Virus record (IMG/VR): IMGVR_UViG_3300007276_000039
Coordinates: 1-64,000 of that record
Reading direction: 5' to 3' (one strand)
DNA: 64,000 nt
Source: a virus
Made by a program: the position numbers and the translations under genes. The notes below the pieces were generated by a model. That model was not told where the DNA came from, searched no databases, and worked only from the letters and a program-made list of their open reading frames with translations. Below are positions 7,846 to 16,379 of this stretch, one piece after another (position 1 is the stretch's first letter; each line of letters begins with the position of its first letter).

Positions 7846-7864
7846 ATCAGCAAAGAAAGAGAGG
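7836..7864 (+). promoter_or_regulatory. TATA-type promoter element, copy 2
   Basis: TATATAAATC at 7839-7848 sits inside a 29 bp block (GAG before it, AGCAAAGAAAGAGAGG after it) almost identical to the copies at 2184 and 18361. It lies 36 bp before the ATG of the clamp-loader gene, the expected distance for an archaeal promoter with a short leader. It probably starts transcription of the replication operon. Confidence 0.78.
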
Positions 7865-7874
7865 TTGAGAAGAA

Positions 7875-8816
7875 ATGACTTGGAACGAAGTATTACGACC
7901 TGTTCACCCATCCGAAGTGGTGGGCAACCAGCAGTTCGTAGAGGATGCCGCTGAATGGGAGAAGACGGGGGATTACCCCTCGGCCCTTCTGTTCATCGGG
8001 GAGCCGGGTACTGGCAAGACCAGTGCCGCCAATGCAATTTCTCGCACCATGCTCAGTGGTGCCTACAATGACATGAATGTAATGTGGACGAATGCCAGCG
8101 ACGACCGAGGTATCTCTCACATCCGAGAGGAAGTGAAGAACTTCGCACGACTCAGCGGTGTTGGAGCAAAGAGGAAAGTGGTGGTACTTGATGAGGCCGA
8201 TGGCCTTACCAATCAAGCCCAAGATGCCATGCGTGGTATCATGGAGAAATATGCCGCCAAGGTTCTCTTCATCCTCACCGCCAACTATGCTGACAAAATC
8301 CGCCCTGCAATCAAGAGTAGATGCACGGTGTACACCTTTCGCCGTGTCTCCGCTGAGCATGGTGCATCTCACCTTACACGGCTCACCGAGTCGTGCGGTG
8401 TCCCTACTGACTGGGAACCGTTCTACGGTGATGTCGTGGAGTATCACGGTGGCGACTTGCGAGCGGCTGTCGCCTCCCTTGAGCGCATCCCCAAGACGGC
8501 TGATGCAATCAAACAATTCACGGTCAAACAAAGTGATGATGATTGGTGGGACTTTACCATCAGCAACAAGTGGAACGAGTTGCGAGAACATCTCATTGAG
8601 GTATTACATTCATCGGGCGATAAGTTGTCATTCATGAACAACTTCCATCGTGCCATTCGGAAGCATTTTGATAACGATGCTGACACCACATTTGCCATCA
8701 TGGTAGTGTGGGGAGACATGATGAAGTATGTCTATGAATGGGGCGGGTCGGGGGAATCCTATGTGGATGTCCTTGTCGCACGATTGAAGAAACAAATAGA
8801 GGTGAAAGAAACATGA
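7875..8816 (+). CDS. rfcS: Replication factor C small subunit (clamp loader)
   Basis: An AAA+ clamp-loader ATPase of 313 aa, close to archaeal RFC-S length. Walker A GEPGTGKT is at residues 42-49, Walker B VVLDEAD at 103-109, sensor 1 Asn near 137, and the RFC-specific SRC motif with arginine finger at 148-150. The C-terminal 100 residues should form the collar domain. It would load the viral PCNA (11294-12046) for the viral PolB. No large RFC subunit is seen in the window, so it either forms a homo-pentamer, uses the host RFC-L, or RFC-L lies outside. It is the first gene after promoter copy 2. Confidence 0.95.
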   Translation: MTWNEVLRPVHPSEVVGNQQFVEDAAEWEKTGDYPSALLFIGEPGTGKTSAANAISRTMLSGAYNDMNVMWTNASDDRGISHIREEVKNFARLSGVGAKRKVVVLDEADGLTNQAQDAMRGIMEKYAAKVLFILTANYADKIRPAIKSRCTVYTFRRVSAEHGASHLTRLTESCGVPTDWEPFYGDVVEYHGGDLRAAVASLERIPKTADAIKQFTVKQSDDDWWDFTISNKWNELREHLIEVLHSSGDKLSFMNNFHRAIRKHFDNDADTTFAIMVVWGDMMKYVYEWGGSGESYVDVLVARLKKQIEVKET

Positions 8817-10150
8817 GTACATGGAAAGACACAGATGAATACGAAGACATTGATGATAACACAAGTAACGGTTTTGGGGCGGCTTCCGAAAGCAACGCCA
8901 ACGCTGGACTACCAAGCGGTGTCATTGACAGATTGAAAGCATACGCTGAGCGGGTGAGCCTACCATTGGCTGACATCACAAAGCAGTTCGTTGAGAACAT
9001 TGCTACCGAATACGGTTGCGCTGACCCAAGCACAGAAGACGAAGACCTACTGGTTGATTGGGCTGAACAACTTGTTGTTGAGACACGCCGCTCAAGCGGT
9101 GGCGGCAACAGCCGACTACAAACATGGGTTGGATGCTTCCTCGGTGTGGCTGACAAGAAGCGTGACAGGCTCGCCAACATTGTGCGTTCCAATCTCAAAC
9201 TGTTCAAGGACGACCCCGAACAGGCCATCAGCAGTGGTCGCCTTGGTGTATATTCCAAGAACGATGGTGTGTGGCACTTGACCAACAAAGAAGGGCAAGT
9301 CTCCACCGAGATTCCTGTGGAGGGTAATCCCACTCCACCATACGCAATCAAGCATGAGAACATGTTTGTGTGTCTCACGACATGGGACGGCAAGGCCGCT
9401 CCATCCAAGAAGATGGGTCGCTACGCTTACTTCCTCGGTGGCGAGGAAGAAGACTTCGTGAAGAACGGCAACATTGGTATGTGGCGCATTGACCTCACTG
9501 GTGCCAATGTGTACGCTAATCTCACCGTTGGTCGCCCATGCAAGGTGCCGGTCATCCCACCCCGTGAGGGTGGGAGTGAGGCATTCAAGGATGTGCTGAC
9601 CACCTACGACGATTTCTCCGTGAACTACACTGATGAGTTCGTGAACGACGACCTGCGCCCTCTCCTTACACCATCACGATTTTGGACGAACCCCGACTTC
9701 CATGAGTTGTTTGTCCCTGTTGACTCGTTGGAGGAAGCATACGAAGAGCGCAAGCAGTTCTACGATGCTGGCGGAGAACGCCGTTCCTTCGGGCCACTGG
9801 TCATCACCAAGGGCACGGTCACTCGCATGAGTACCGAGCCTCGTGAGAGCGAGTACGACGAGGAAGGCCACAACTACAACATGACGCTTTCAAGCAGTAT
9901 CAGTGGAGACATTGACTGTTGGGTGCCCGGTGCCGTTGGTAAGTGTACCCAACCGTTCACCTCCCACTGGGGCGAAGACTCCTTCCCCTACGCTGAGCGT
10001 TCCACCGTCTTCGTGTTTGGTCGCATTGGACTCAAGACACGAGATGGACTCACTACTCCAAAACTAACGGTGTTCGGTGTCTATGCAGACCCACGCCGTT
10101 CTCGCCGCCGAATGACCGGCGGAGACACTGGTACGGAGCAATTCAACTGA
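8813..10150 (+). CDS. Probable OB-fold ssDNA-binding protein (RPA-like candidate)
   Basis: This is a 445-aa soluble protein with an acidic N-terminus, a helical stretch (residues 40-110) and a long beta-rich C-terminal half. Residues ~330-430 have the alternating strand pattern of an OB fold (ITKGTVTRM, then VFVFGRIGLKTRDG and LTVFGVYAD). Its position between the clamp loader and a RecA-like ATPase suggests an ssDNA-binding role, analogous to RPA or phage gp32-type proteins. No Cys zinc motif typical of RPA is present. The call is inferred from context and strand pattern, not from a clear motif. It overlaps RFC-S by 4 bases. Confidence 0.5.
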   Translation: MSTWKDTDEYEDIDDNTSNGFGAASESNANAGLPSGVIDRLKAYAERVSLPLADITKQFVENIATEYGCADPSTEDEDLLVDWAEQLVVETRRSSGGGNSRLQTWVGCFLGVADKKRDRLANIVRSNLKLFKDDPEQAISSGRLGVYSKNDGVWHLTNKEGQVSTEIPVEGNPTPPYAIKHENMFVCLTTWDGKAAPSKKMGRYAYFLGGEEEDFVKNGNIGMWRIDLTGANVYANLTVGRPCKVPVIPPREGGSEAFKDVLTTYDDFSVNYTDEFVNDDLRPLLTPSRFWTNPDFHELFVPVDSLEEAYEERKQFYDAGGERRSFGPLVITKGTVTRMSTEPRESEYDEEGHNYNMTLSSSISGDIDCWVPGAVGKCTQPFTSHWGEDSFPYAERSTVFVFGRIGLKTRDGLTTPKLTVFGVYADPRRSRRRMTGGDTGTEQFN

Positions 10151-10161
10151 GGTGAAGAAAC

Positions 10162-11136
10162 ATGGCAGGATTTGGACAAACAGCAAACGCACAAAAAGAA
10201 ATCAAGAAAGAAGAGAAGGCTCAGCCGCCTATGGCTGTCACCACCATGACAGGTGGAGACATGTTCGCTGACATGCGAGCAGAAGAGGCGAAGATGACTG
10301 AACAAGACATTCAGCACATGTTCATTGGATTGGCTGGTTTTGATGGTACCTGTAAATCGGGTGTCGTCACTCACGCTTTTGGAGAATACCTCAAGAAGCA
10401 TCCCGACGCTATCATGCCTGCGATTGATTTTGACATGGGAGTTGCCATGCTTAATTCAGCAGTGAACAACAACCCCAACATTAAGTCATGGAAGCCATGG
10501 CAGATGGGGGTCAATGACCGCACGGCTTACGACTACCCCGGTACGCATGACCGAGTGATGAAAATCATGCGCTACATTCTCCAACAAGTGGAGAGTGGAG
10601 AGGCACATGTTTGGGGTGTACTCGTGAGTGGCCTTGATTCATGGTTGGAGATTTGTACCAACAACATGCGTATCATTGACTTGGGACTGGCCAAGGACGG
10701 CATTGAGTCGGCTGACATCCGTGGTGCTGGTGAGGCCAAGCGTGTGGAGCGACAGTCCGATTGGGCGATTCGCAACACTCGGTTCCACCAACTCACGGCT
10801 CTTTCTCGTAGCCTTGTGCGTGCTGGTGTTCGTGTCTTTTGGGAGACTCACCTTCGTGCTACGAACTTCTCCTACGGCAAGGAGAGCGACAAGACAACGC
10901 TCGCCCCGGAGTGGGAGAAGAAGACCAACAACTACCTTCCTACCATCATTTGGATGGAGCAGGAACAACACTACAACGACGAGAACGAATTGGTCAAGAC
11001 GGAGTACAAGGCTCGCTTCAAGAAATGCAAGACGAACCCGGAACTTCAAGACCAAACACGCACTGTGTTTGTGACTCGTCCTAATGGTGAACCCGAATGG
11101 TTTGGCTTGCCCGAACTGTATGATGGGAGTTTGTGA
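10162..11136 (+). CDS. RecA-superfamily (Sak4-like) recombination ATPase
   Basis: A 324-aa P-loop protein. The Walker A candidate is GFDGTCKS (residues 59-66), with Cys in place of the usual Gly before Lys65. A Walker B-like strand GVLVSGLDSW lies near residues 152-161. The phage family of short RecA-like single-strand-annealing ATPases (Sak4, AAA_24) has the same layout and is usually next to an ssDNA-binding protein, as here. It probably promotes strand annealing or recombination during replication. The N-terminal 45 residues are Lys/Glu-rich and disordered-looking. GGTGA precedes the ATG. Confidence 0.75.
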   Translation: MAGFGQTANAQKEIKKEEKAQPPMAVTTMTGGDMFADMRAEEAKMTEQDIQHMFIGLAGFDGTCKSGVVTHAFGEYLKKHPDAIMPAIDFDMGVAMLNSAVNNNPNIKSWKPWQMGVNDRTAYDYPGTHDRVMKIMRYILQQVESGEAHVWGVLVSGLDSWLEICTNNMRIIDLGLAKDGIESADIRGAGEAKRVERQSDWAIRNTRFHQLTALSRSLVRAGVRVFWETHLRATNFSYGKESDKTTLAPEWEKKTNNYLPTIIWMEQEQHYNDENELVKTEYKARFKKCKTNPELQDQTRTVFVTRPNGEPEWFGLPELYDGSL

Positions 11137-11293
11137 TACTCGTTGCATCCCGGTAATTGAGAGAGGTTTTAGCAGGTAATGAATGGACAATGTTTCATGG
11201 CTTGTGCAATTTAGGTTGCACGCTAAGGGGGCTTTGTATCTTGGTTCGGTGTTTCCCCTCCTTCCATTCCCCTCTCTTACAAGGTGATTTGAT
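11137..11293 (+). other. Intergenic region before PCNA, longest non-coding gap
   Basis: This 157-base gap is the only sizeable one in the window. It contains a perfect 6-bp hairpin, GTGCAA-(TTTAGG)-TTGCAC at 11204-11221, followed by a pyrimidine-rich tract (about 11256-11280) and then AAGGTGAT, the ribosome-binding site for PCNA. No copy of the TATA element is present. The hairpin plus pyrimidine tract might end the upstream transcript or regulate PCNA; no tRNA-like fold is seen. Confidence 0.45.
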
Positions 11294-12046
11294 ATGACGA
11301 AAGTAGTAATTGACAGAAAGAGTTTGCTGGACTTCCTTACCTCGTTTGGTAAGGGCGTGACTGATGTACGCATGAGTTGTGCTGGCAACCGCTTGACGGT
11401 TGAGGTGGGCTTCGCAACCTACTACCTGCGTAAGCAACTCGTTGGTGTCACCATTGAGGATGAGGGCATCATCCACATTGCTTTACTGGAAAAAGCAATT
11501 GCTTTCCTCAAGGCCAGCAAGCAGGATAGCGTGACGCTACGGCAGACGGCTGAGACAAAGCCACTTCACTTGGAGGCTGGTGGGAACAAACTGCAACTAC
11601 CAAGCACTGACGACATTACCTCAGCGGCCAAGACCGTGGTAGTGCGTGCCCTACTTGAGAAGGCATCGGCACAGGGATGGAGCAAGTTCGCTGATGATGA
11701 ACTGTCCGTACACGCTACGCTCAAGACGAAGGACTTGATTTCACTGGCTGGTATGAAAGGATTGCTGGCCAAAGACTCCATGTACAAGATGCGTATCCAC
11801 TGCGGCGAGGGTGAGTTTGGTATCGTGGCTGGCAAGGCGGCTACTGGTCGCCTGTTTACCACTCTACCTGCCCTTGACACGGACGGCCCGAATGCTACCG
11901 TACAGACACACTTCGGTGAATGGCTACCCACTTGTTTGCAGTATCTTGACGATGGTGAGGCCCGCCTCTACATGGGTGATGATACACTGGTCATCTTTGA
12001 GCAACAGAATACTTTACTGATGATTGTAAACGAGAGTGATGTTTGA
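11294..12046 (+). CDS. pcn: PCNA-type sliding clamp
   Basis: At 250 aa it is the standard length of archaeal PCNA. It has two similar halves with the alternating strand-helix pattern of the clamp fold (helix after VIDRKSLLDFL in domain 1, and after LKTKDLISLAG in domain 2). Motif identity to cellular PCNA is low, so the call leans on length, pattern and position directly before PolB and near RFC-S. It should form a trimeric ring that tethers the viral polymerase. The strong ribosome-binding site AAGGTGAT precedes the ATG. The stop overlaps the polymerase start (TGATG). Confidence 0.8.
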   Translation: MTKVVIDRKSLLDFLTSFGKGVTDVRMSCAGNRLTVEVGFATYYLRKQLVGVTIEDEGIIHIALLEKAIAFLKASKQDSVTLRQTAETKPLHLEAGGNKLQLPSTDDITSAAKTVVVRALLEKASAQGWSKFADDELSVHATLKTKDLISLAGMKGLLAKDSMYKMRIHCGEGEFGIVAGKAATGRLFTTLPALDTDGPNATVQTHFGEWLPTCLQYLDDGEARLYMGDDTLVIFEQQNTLLMIVNESDV

Positions 12047-14442
12047 TGATTATTGACTTCATCTCCGATGACCCCTACGAACCGCTCACCATTTACGAGC
12101 GTACTCGTAGGGCTGACGGGGTGTTGAAGGAACGCTACATCACCCACGAAGACAGGGGGTATGTGTATCCATTCTGTTGGGTACGACAAGGTGCACCGAA
12201 CTGGGTGTTTAATCGCTTACGCAACATCCATGCCCGTGTACTCAAGGACGAGGTTGGTGTAGGACTTGACGGTGGAAAGTTGTGGAAGGTGCAGGTGAAC
12301 CACCCCAATCAATTGTGGGAAATCAAAGACTTGGTAGGCAAGTGGACATACGAAGCCGATTTGAATTACCTTGACCAAATCCTTCTTACCAACTATCCCG
12401 ATGAGTTGCCGGAGTTTCACCCACGCAAGTGGTACTACGACTTGGAGTGGGAAACATCGGGCGACGGTGCCATCACGGTCATGGCTGTGGCTGACACACA
12501 CGCTGAACACAATGTGGTGTTCGCTTGGAGTCAAGAGTCCATTCGTGATACCATCACCAAGACCGAGTGGATTGACCGCTACGAAGGGTACGAGTTGCGT
12601 ACCTACCCCAATGAGGACAAGATGCTCATGGGTTTCCTTGAACACCTCAAGGAGTGCGACCCCGACATGCTGATTGCTCACGCTGGTGGATGGGCTGACC
12701 TACCCAAGTTGCACGAGCGTATGGGTGCCCTGCGTCACGACATGTCTCCCATTGGTTACTTCCTCCCACCGAAGAAGGACGGGTCGGGATACAAGTCCAC
12801 GGCTCAACCCATCAAAGGGCGGCTGGTGTTTGACACAGCGGCTCAAGCGGCTGAGGGTAGTGGCTTTGAGGGTGTGTGGCAGAAGAGCGGGCGTGGGCAA
12901 GCACAGCAACGCAAGTTGAATTGGTTCGCCACCGAACTCGGACTTGGTCACAAACTTACTGATGAAATAGAAGGCATGACCGTACACAACGGTTGGGCTG
13001 AATACTATGATGACTTCGTGGATTACTGTTTGGTGGATACTACACTGCTTCGTGACATTGACAAGAAACTCAACTGCACTGATTTCCACCTCGCACTACA
13101 GCAAGTTGCTGGTGTACAGTTCGGTAGCACGCACAATGTGAGCCGATACTTCCGTGGTTTAATTGGTCGTAAAACAAATCTCAAGGCACCAACCTCCTAC
13201 ATTGAGGAACGGCCCGAACTACAGGCCGCATGGGTAATGCCTCCTGTACCGGGTCGTCACATGAATGTGGCGTTGAAGGATTTCGCATCCCTATACCCGA
13301 ACATCATTCTCTCCGCCAACTTGTGTCACACAACACTTACTGACCAACCCGGCCCCAATGTTCTCACACTTGACATCCCACCTAAGTTGGGTGATGATGG
13401 TAACTACATTCCCGGCACGGGTGGTGTATTCCATTGGAAGCAAGACAAGGAAGGTTTGCTTCCGAAGGTTGTCAAAGACCTACTCGCTCTTCGTAAGCAC
13501 TACAAAGGTATGATGAAAGAGGCTACCGACCCCGATGAGAAGTTGGGATACAACATGCTACAGATGGCTGTCAAGGTTTCAGTGAATGCCATCTACGGTA
13601 TGGTGGGTAGTCGCAAGGTTCGTGGGCAGTGGAGCAGTTATGAGATTGCTCAGTCCATCACTTACCTTGGGCGACAATCCATCGCCATGCTGGTAGAGCG
13701 TAGCGAAGAGATGGGGTACCGTGCGTTGGCTGGCCACACTGATTCATGCTACATCCAAGTACCCTTTGAGGAGGCTGAAGAAGTAGCACAGAAACTCACC
13801 ACCATCGCACAAGAAGAGATGGGGCTGAAGTACCTTGATGTGGAGTTGGAGGCGTTCTTCCCGTACTGGTTTACTGGTAATGTGAAGAACCGTAACTTCG
13901 GTGTCAAGTCATGGCCACCCGAAGAAGAGGGTGGTATGAAAGTGACTGGCTTCTCCATCAAAGCCTCAAGTGCGCCACCGCTGACAAAAGAATTACTGGG
14001 TAAAGTATTCCGAATGGTTTCCACTGGAAGTGAGGAAGAGGAAATCTTTGATGAGATTCGTCCCGCTATCCGTGAGGTGTACTTGGGTGAGCGGCCCGCT
14101 ACTGATGCCTCTTCGTATGGGCGTGTCAATAAGAACTTGGACGACTACGACAAGGTGGTACCCAACCCCGCTAAGGCGGCACGATATTCCAACGAGCATC
14201 TTGGTACAGGCTACAAGAAGAACGACAGCGTAAGGTGGGTGTTTGTAGATGATGTACCCGAAGGACAACCATACTGCAATGTGGTGGCCTACGAGGATGA
14301 GCGACAACTCAGTGAGTACGGCATTGACTGGACAACCATCGTTGACAAATGGATTCATCGTAAATTAAAATTGGTGTATGAAACACTTGATTGGGATTTG
14401 GAAAGGCTGACGGCACGCCGAGTGCCGAGAAAACTGTGGTGA
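12046..14442 (+). CDS. polB: Family B DNA polymerase with 3'-5' exonuclease
   Basis: A 798-aa replicative polymerase. Exonuclease motifs: Exo I with Asp132 and Glu134 (YDLEWE), Exo II with Asp218 (GGWADLP), Exo III YxxxD with Tyr327 and Asp331. Polymerase motifs: A DFASLYPNII with Asp about 412, B KVSVNAIYG from about 510, and C HTDS with Asp566. All expected catalytic acids are therefore present, although motif C reads GHTDS instead of YGDTDS. Length and order match archaeal-type PolB without an intein. With the primase, clamp and loader it forms the viral replisome. A TTG at 12043 is not needed; ATG 12046 overlaps the clamp stop. Confidence 0.96.
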   Translation: MIIDFISDDPYEPLTIYERTRRADGVLKERYITHEDRGYVYPFCWVRQGAPNWVFNRLRNIHARVLKDEVGVGLDGGKLWKVQVNHPNQLWEIKDLVGKWTYEADLNYLDQILLTNYPDELPEFHPRKWYYDLEWETSGDGAITVMAVADTHAEHNVVFAWSQESIRDTITKTEWIDRYEGYELRTYPNEDKMLMGFLEHLKECDPDMLIAHAGGWADLPKLHERMGALRHDMSPIGYFLPPKKDGSGYKSTAQPIKGRLVFDTAAQAAEGSGFEGVWQKSGRGQAQQRKLNWFATELGLGHKLTDEIEGMTVHNGWAEYYDDFVDYCLVDTTLLRDIDKKLNCTDFHLALQQVAGVQFGSTHNVSRYFRGLIGRKTNLKAPTSYIEERPELQAAWVMPPVPGRHMNVALKDFASLYPNIILSANLCHTTLTDQPGPNVLTLDIPPKLGDDGNYIPGTGGVFHWKQDKEGLLPKVVKDLLALRKHYKGMMKEATDPDEKLGYNMLQMAVKVSVNAIYGMVGSRKVRGQWSSYEIAQSITYLGRQSIAMLVERSEEMGYRALAGHTDSCYIQVPFEEAEEVAQKLTTIAQEEMGLKYLDVELEAFFPYWFTGNVKNRNFGVKSWPPEEEGGMKVTGFSIKASSAPPLTKELLGKVFRMVSTGSEEEEIFDEIRPAIREVYLGERPATDASSYGRVNKNLDDYDKVVPNPAKAARYSNEHLGTGYKKNDSVRWVFVDDVPEGQPYCNVVAYEDERQLSEYGIDWTTIVDKWIHRKLKLVYETLDWDLERLTARRVPRKLW

Positions 14443-14443
14443 T

Positions 14444-15049
14444 ATGATGAGCAGAATTGAAGACGAAGTGTGTAAGAAGATTGCACAGCGAGCGGAAGTA
14501 GGCAAGAACAAGTACGGGGTGACTATGGAGACAGCCCCGTTGTCTCGCCTTGAATGGCTCATTCATGCACAGGAAGAGGCCATGGACTTGGCCGTGTACT
14601 TGCAGAAGTTGATTGAGATGGAAACACCTGTAGAAGAAAAATTCTTTCCTGTTAAAGAAGCATACGAAGAACTCACCGACGATAATTCCCCTGTTCCTTT
14701 ACACAAAGTAGTGTCGCAGATAATTGAAACTCAAAAAATTCCTTATGGTGAGGCTATCAAGTTGTTGGAACAAGAAAAGAGAGAATATATTTTTAATTTC
14801 AAAGAGGGTATCAGCATGATTCAAATGGCACCTCATCCAAACAAAGAAGAGATATACTCACAAGACCAGCACAATACACATCCTAAACGATGTGAGGCAA
14901 TTACTGTACATGGCACACGATGTCAAGTTCCCGTTCACCACGACAGACCTCACTACAACAACCCACACAACCCTTGTAAGAAGGAAAAGTTGCTTTGCTG
15001 GCAACATTGTGATTGTGGTGGCTCTCATTTCAATGAGGTGGAAGAATGA
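14444..15049 (+). CDS. MazG-like NTP pyrophosphohydrolase domain fused to a Cys/His-rich tail
   Basis: Residues 1-60 carry the short MazG-like pattern common in phages: R-x-GKNKYG, then WLIHAQEEAMDLAVYL, where the EExxD cluster binds metal. Enzymes of this kind hydrolyse nucleoside triphosphates and may adjust nucleotide pools. Residues 65-130 are helical. Residues 145-200 are rich in Cys and His (CEAI, CQVPVHHD, CWQHCDCGG) and look like a zinc-binding domain. The DNA of the middle part (about 14640-14880) is visibly richer in A+T than its surroundings, suggesting a later-acquired segment. The gene overlaps the next by 4 bases. Confidence 0.7.
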   Translation: MMSRIEDEVCKKIAQRAEVGKNKYGVTMETAPLSRLEWLIHAQEEAMDLAVYLQKLIEMETPVEEKFFPVKEAYEELTDDNSPVPLHKVVSQIIETQKIPYGEAIKLLEQEKREYIFNFKEGISMIQMAPHPNKEEIYSQDQHNTHPKRCEAITVHGTRCQVPVHHDRPHYNNPHNPCKKEKLLCWQHCDCGGSHFNEVEE

Positions 15050-16074
15050 GATGGAACCCCAACGGTGATGATAGTCGTCCACTCATTGAGGACTACCTCG
15101 CTGAGACAGGCCACGAGGAGGAGGCCGAGTCCTACCGCATGAGTACCTATGCGTGGAGTCCACTGCTCACGCCCGACAAGAAACTGCGGGTCACCAAGTC
15201 AAGCCTCGGTACCTTCGGTTGGTGTCGCCAGCAATACTACCTTGAGAAGTTCAAGGGCTTGCGTGGAGAGACAGTCGCTCACCACATTCGTGGGTTGAAT
15301 GTCCACGACATGATGGAATGGTTTTGGGCAAACTTCACTACTGAACAAGAGGTTGAGGTATTGGCACTGGCTGATGATGTACCCAAGGCTCGCCAATTGT
15401 TTTACGCCGCTATCCCTACACCACCCGAACCTTACATTCATGGTGAGGATGAGCAGATTGCTCAGTGGACTGAGTGGCAGTTCCAACGCCTCCTGCACAC
15501 TGGTGGTAAGCAATGGCGACCTACGGGAGTTGAGGCCAATGTCCACGCTACACGGTTTGTAGAAGTGGACGGCGAGGCTATTCCTATTCACATCAATGGA
15601 TTCATTGATACGCTGTTTGCTGATGATGACGGCTTTGCTCTCATGGAATTGAAGACGGGTAAGTACAAAGCCCGTAGCAAAGTCCCATCCATGCGAAAAG
15701 AAATGGCGTTTTACAAAATGATGCTGGAACACAGCAAGCACGCTGAGTTCCTACCCATCACCCATTGGGGGTGGGAGTTTCCGGGTGGGGGCATCAATGG
15801 GGGCGAAGGCCCAACGATTTACTACGAGCCTACTGAGAAGAAGTGGGCGGCGATGAAGTCTGTGGAGAAGGCACTTGAAAAACTGGTGAAGGCTCACATA
15901 GACATGGACTTCCCTCCCGACCCGTGGATGGGTAGGAAGCGAGAAGATGAAACACTTGAGGACTTGTTGGAACGCAACGGCATGAAATGTTCGTGGTGCG
16001 ACCACAGGGAACACTGTTCCTTTTGGTCACTAACTGATGAGTTCCTTGACGATATAATGGAGGAAAAACAATGA
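15046..16074 (+). CDS. Cas4/RecB-family Fe-S PD-(D/E)XK exonuclease
   Basis: A 342-aa nuclease. The PD-(D/E)XK core is seen as GFIDTL with Asp188 and MELKTGK with Glu201 and Lys203, plus a following QxxxY-like helix with Tyr223. Cys60 near the N-terminus and Cys315, Cys318 and Cys324 near the C-terminus form the four-cysteine pattern of Cas4/AddB-type [4Fe-4S] nucleases. Such proteins resect DNA ends. No Cas1, Cas2 or repeat array is nearby, so CRISPR adaptation is not implied. It probably acts in viral recombination or replication with the Sak4-like ATPase. It overlaps neighbours by 4 bases on both sides. Confidence 0.85.
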   Translation: MRWNPNGDDSRPLIEDYLAETGHEEEAESYRMSTYAWSPLLTPDKKLRVTKSSLGTFGWCRQQYYLEKFKGLRGETVAHHIRGLNVHDMMEWFWANFTTEQEVEVLALADDVPKARQLFYAAIPTPPEPYIHGEDEQIAQWTEWQFQRLLHTGGKQWRPTGVEANVHATRFVEVDGEAIPIHINGFIDTLFADDDGFALMELKTGKYKARSKVPSMRKEMAFYKMMLEHSKHAEFLPITHWGWEFPGGGINGGEGPTIYYEPTEKKWAAMKSVEKALEKLVKAHIDMDFPPDPWMGRKREDETLEDLLERNGMKCSWCDHREHCSFWSLTDEFLDDIMEEKQ

Positions 16075-16379
16075 GAAATGCAGTGATGCTATTGGAAAAA
16101 GTGTTGAACGACACAGTGAACGAAGAGAAGTACAGGGTGCGAGTCCAAGTGACGAAGCAAGGCAATTTGCCAAACCGTGCGGCTTTCATCCGAAAGTCGT
16201 ACAGGCAAACAACTTTGCATCAATTCATGGACAGCGGTATTGGTGAAACACCACACACCGTTGGCCCACTGGACATCATCTACACCGTGCAAGCATGGTA
16301 CATGAAGAGTGAAAACATTTCCGATACGCAAGATAGTTTGAAGAAAGATTTGAACGAATACCTGTTTAGCCTACGGTGA
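16071..16379 (+). CDS. Hypothetical protein between nuclease and primase, 102 aa
   Basis: A small alpha/beta protein with a basic middle (residues 20-45) and acidic C-terminus. No motif recognised. The strict operon context (4-base overlaps with the nuclease and the GTG of the primase) suggests an accessory factor in DNA replication, but that is only positional. Confidence 0.6.
   Translation: MRNAVMLLEKVLNDTVNEEKYRVRVQVTKQGNLPNRAAFIRKSYRQTTLHQFMDSGIGETPHTVGPLDIIYTVQAWYMKSENISDTQDSLKKDLNEYLFSLR

Noticed and set aside
7893-8591. 232-codon - strand frame over the clamp-loader gene
   Set aside because: It mirrors the RFC-S coding sequence, whose motifs are unambiguous.
10639-11388. 249-codon - strand frame crossing the gap before PCNA
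   Set aside because: It is antisense to the RecA-like gene and to the PCNA start, with no sensible composition or motif.
12046-14442. Intein in the DNA polymerase
   Set aside because: Length and spacing of motifs A, B and C are normal for an uninterrupted PolB.
15046-16074. Cas4 as part of a viral CRISPR system
   Set aside because: No Cas1, Cas2 or repeat-spacer array in the window; Cas4-like Fe-S nucleases are common in viral recombination modules.
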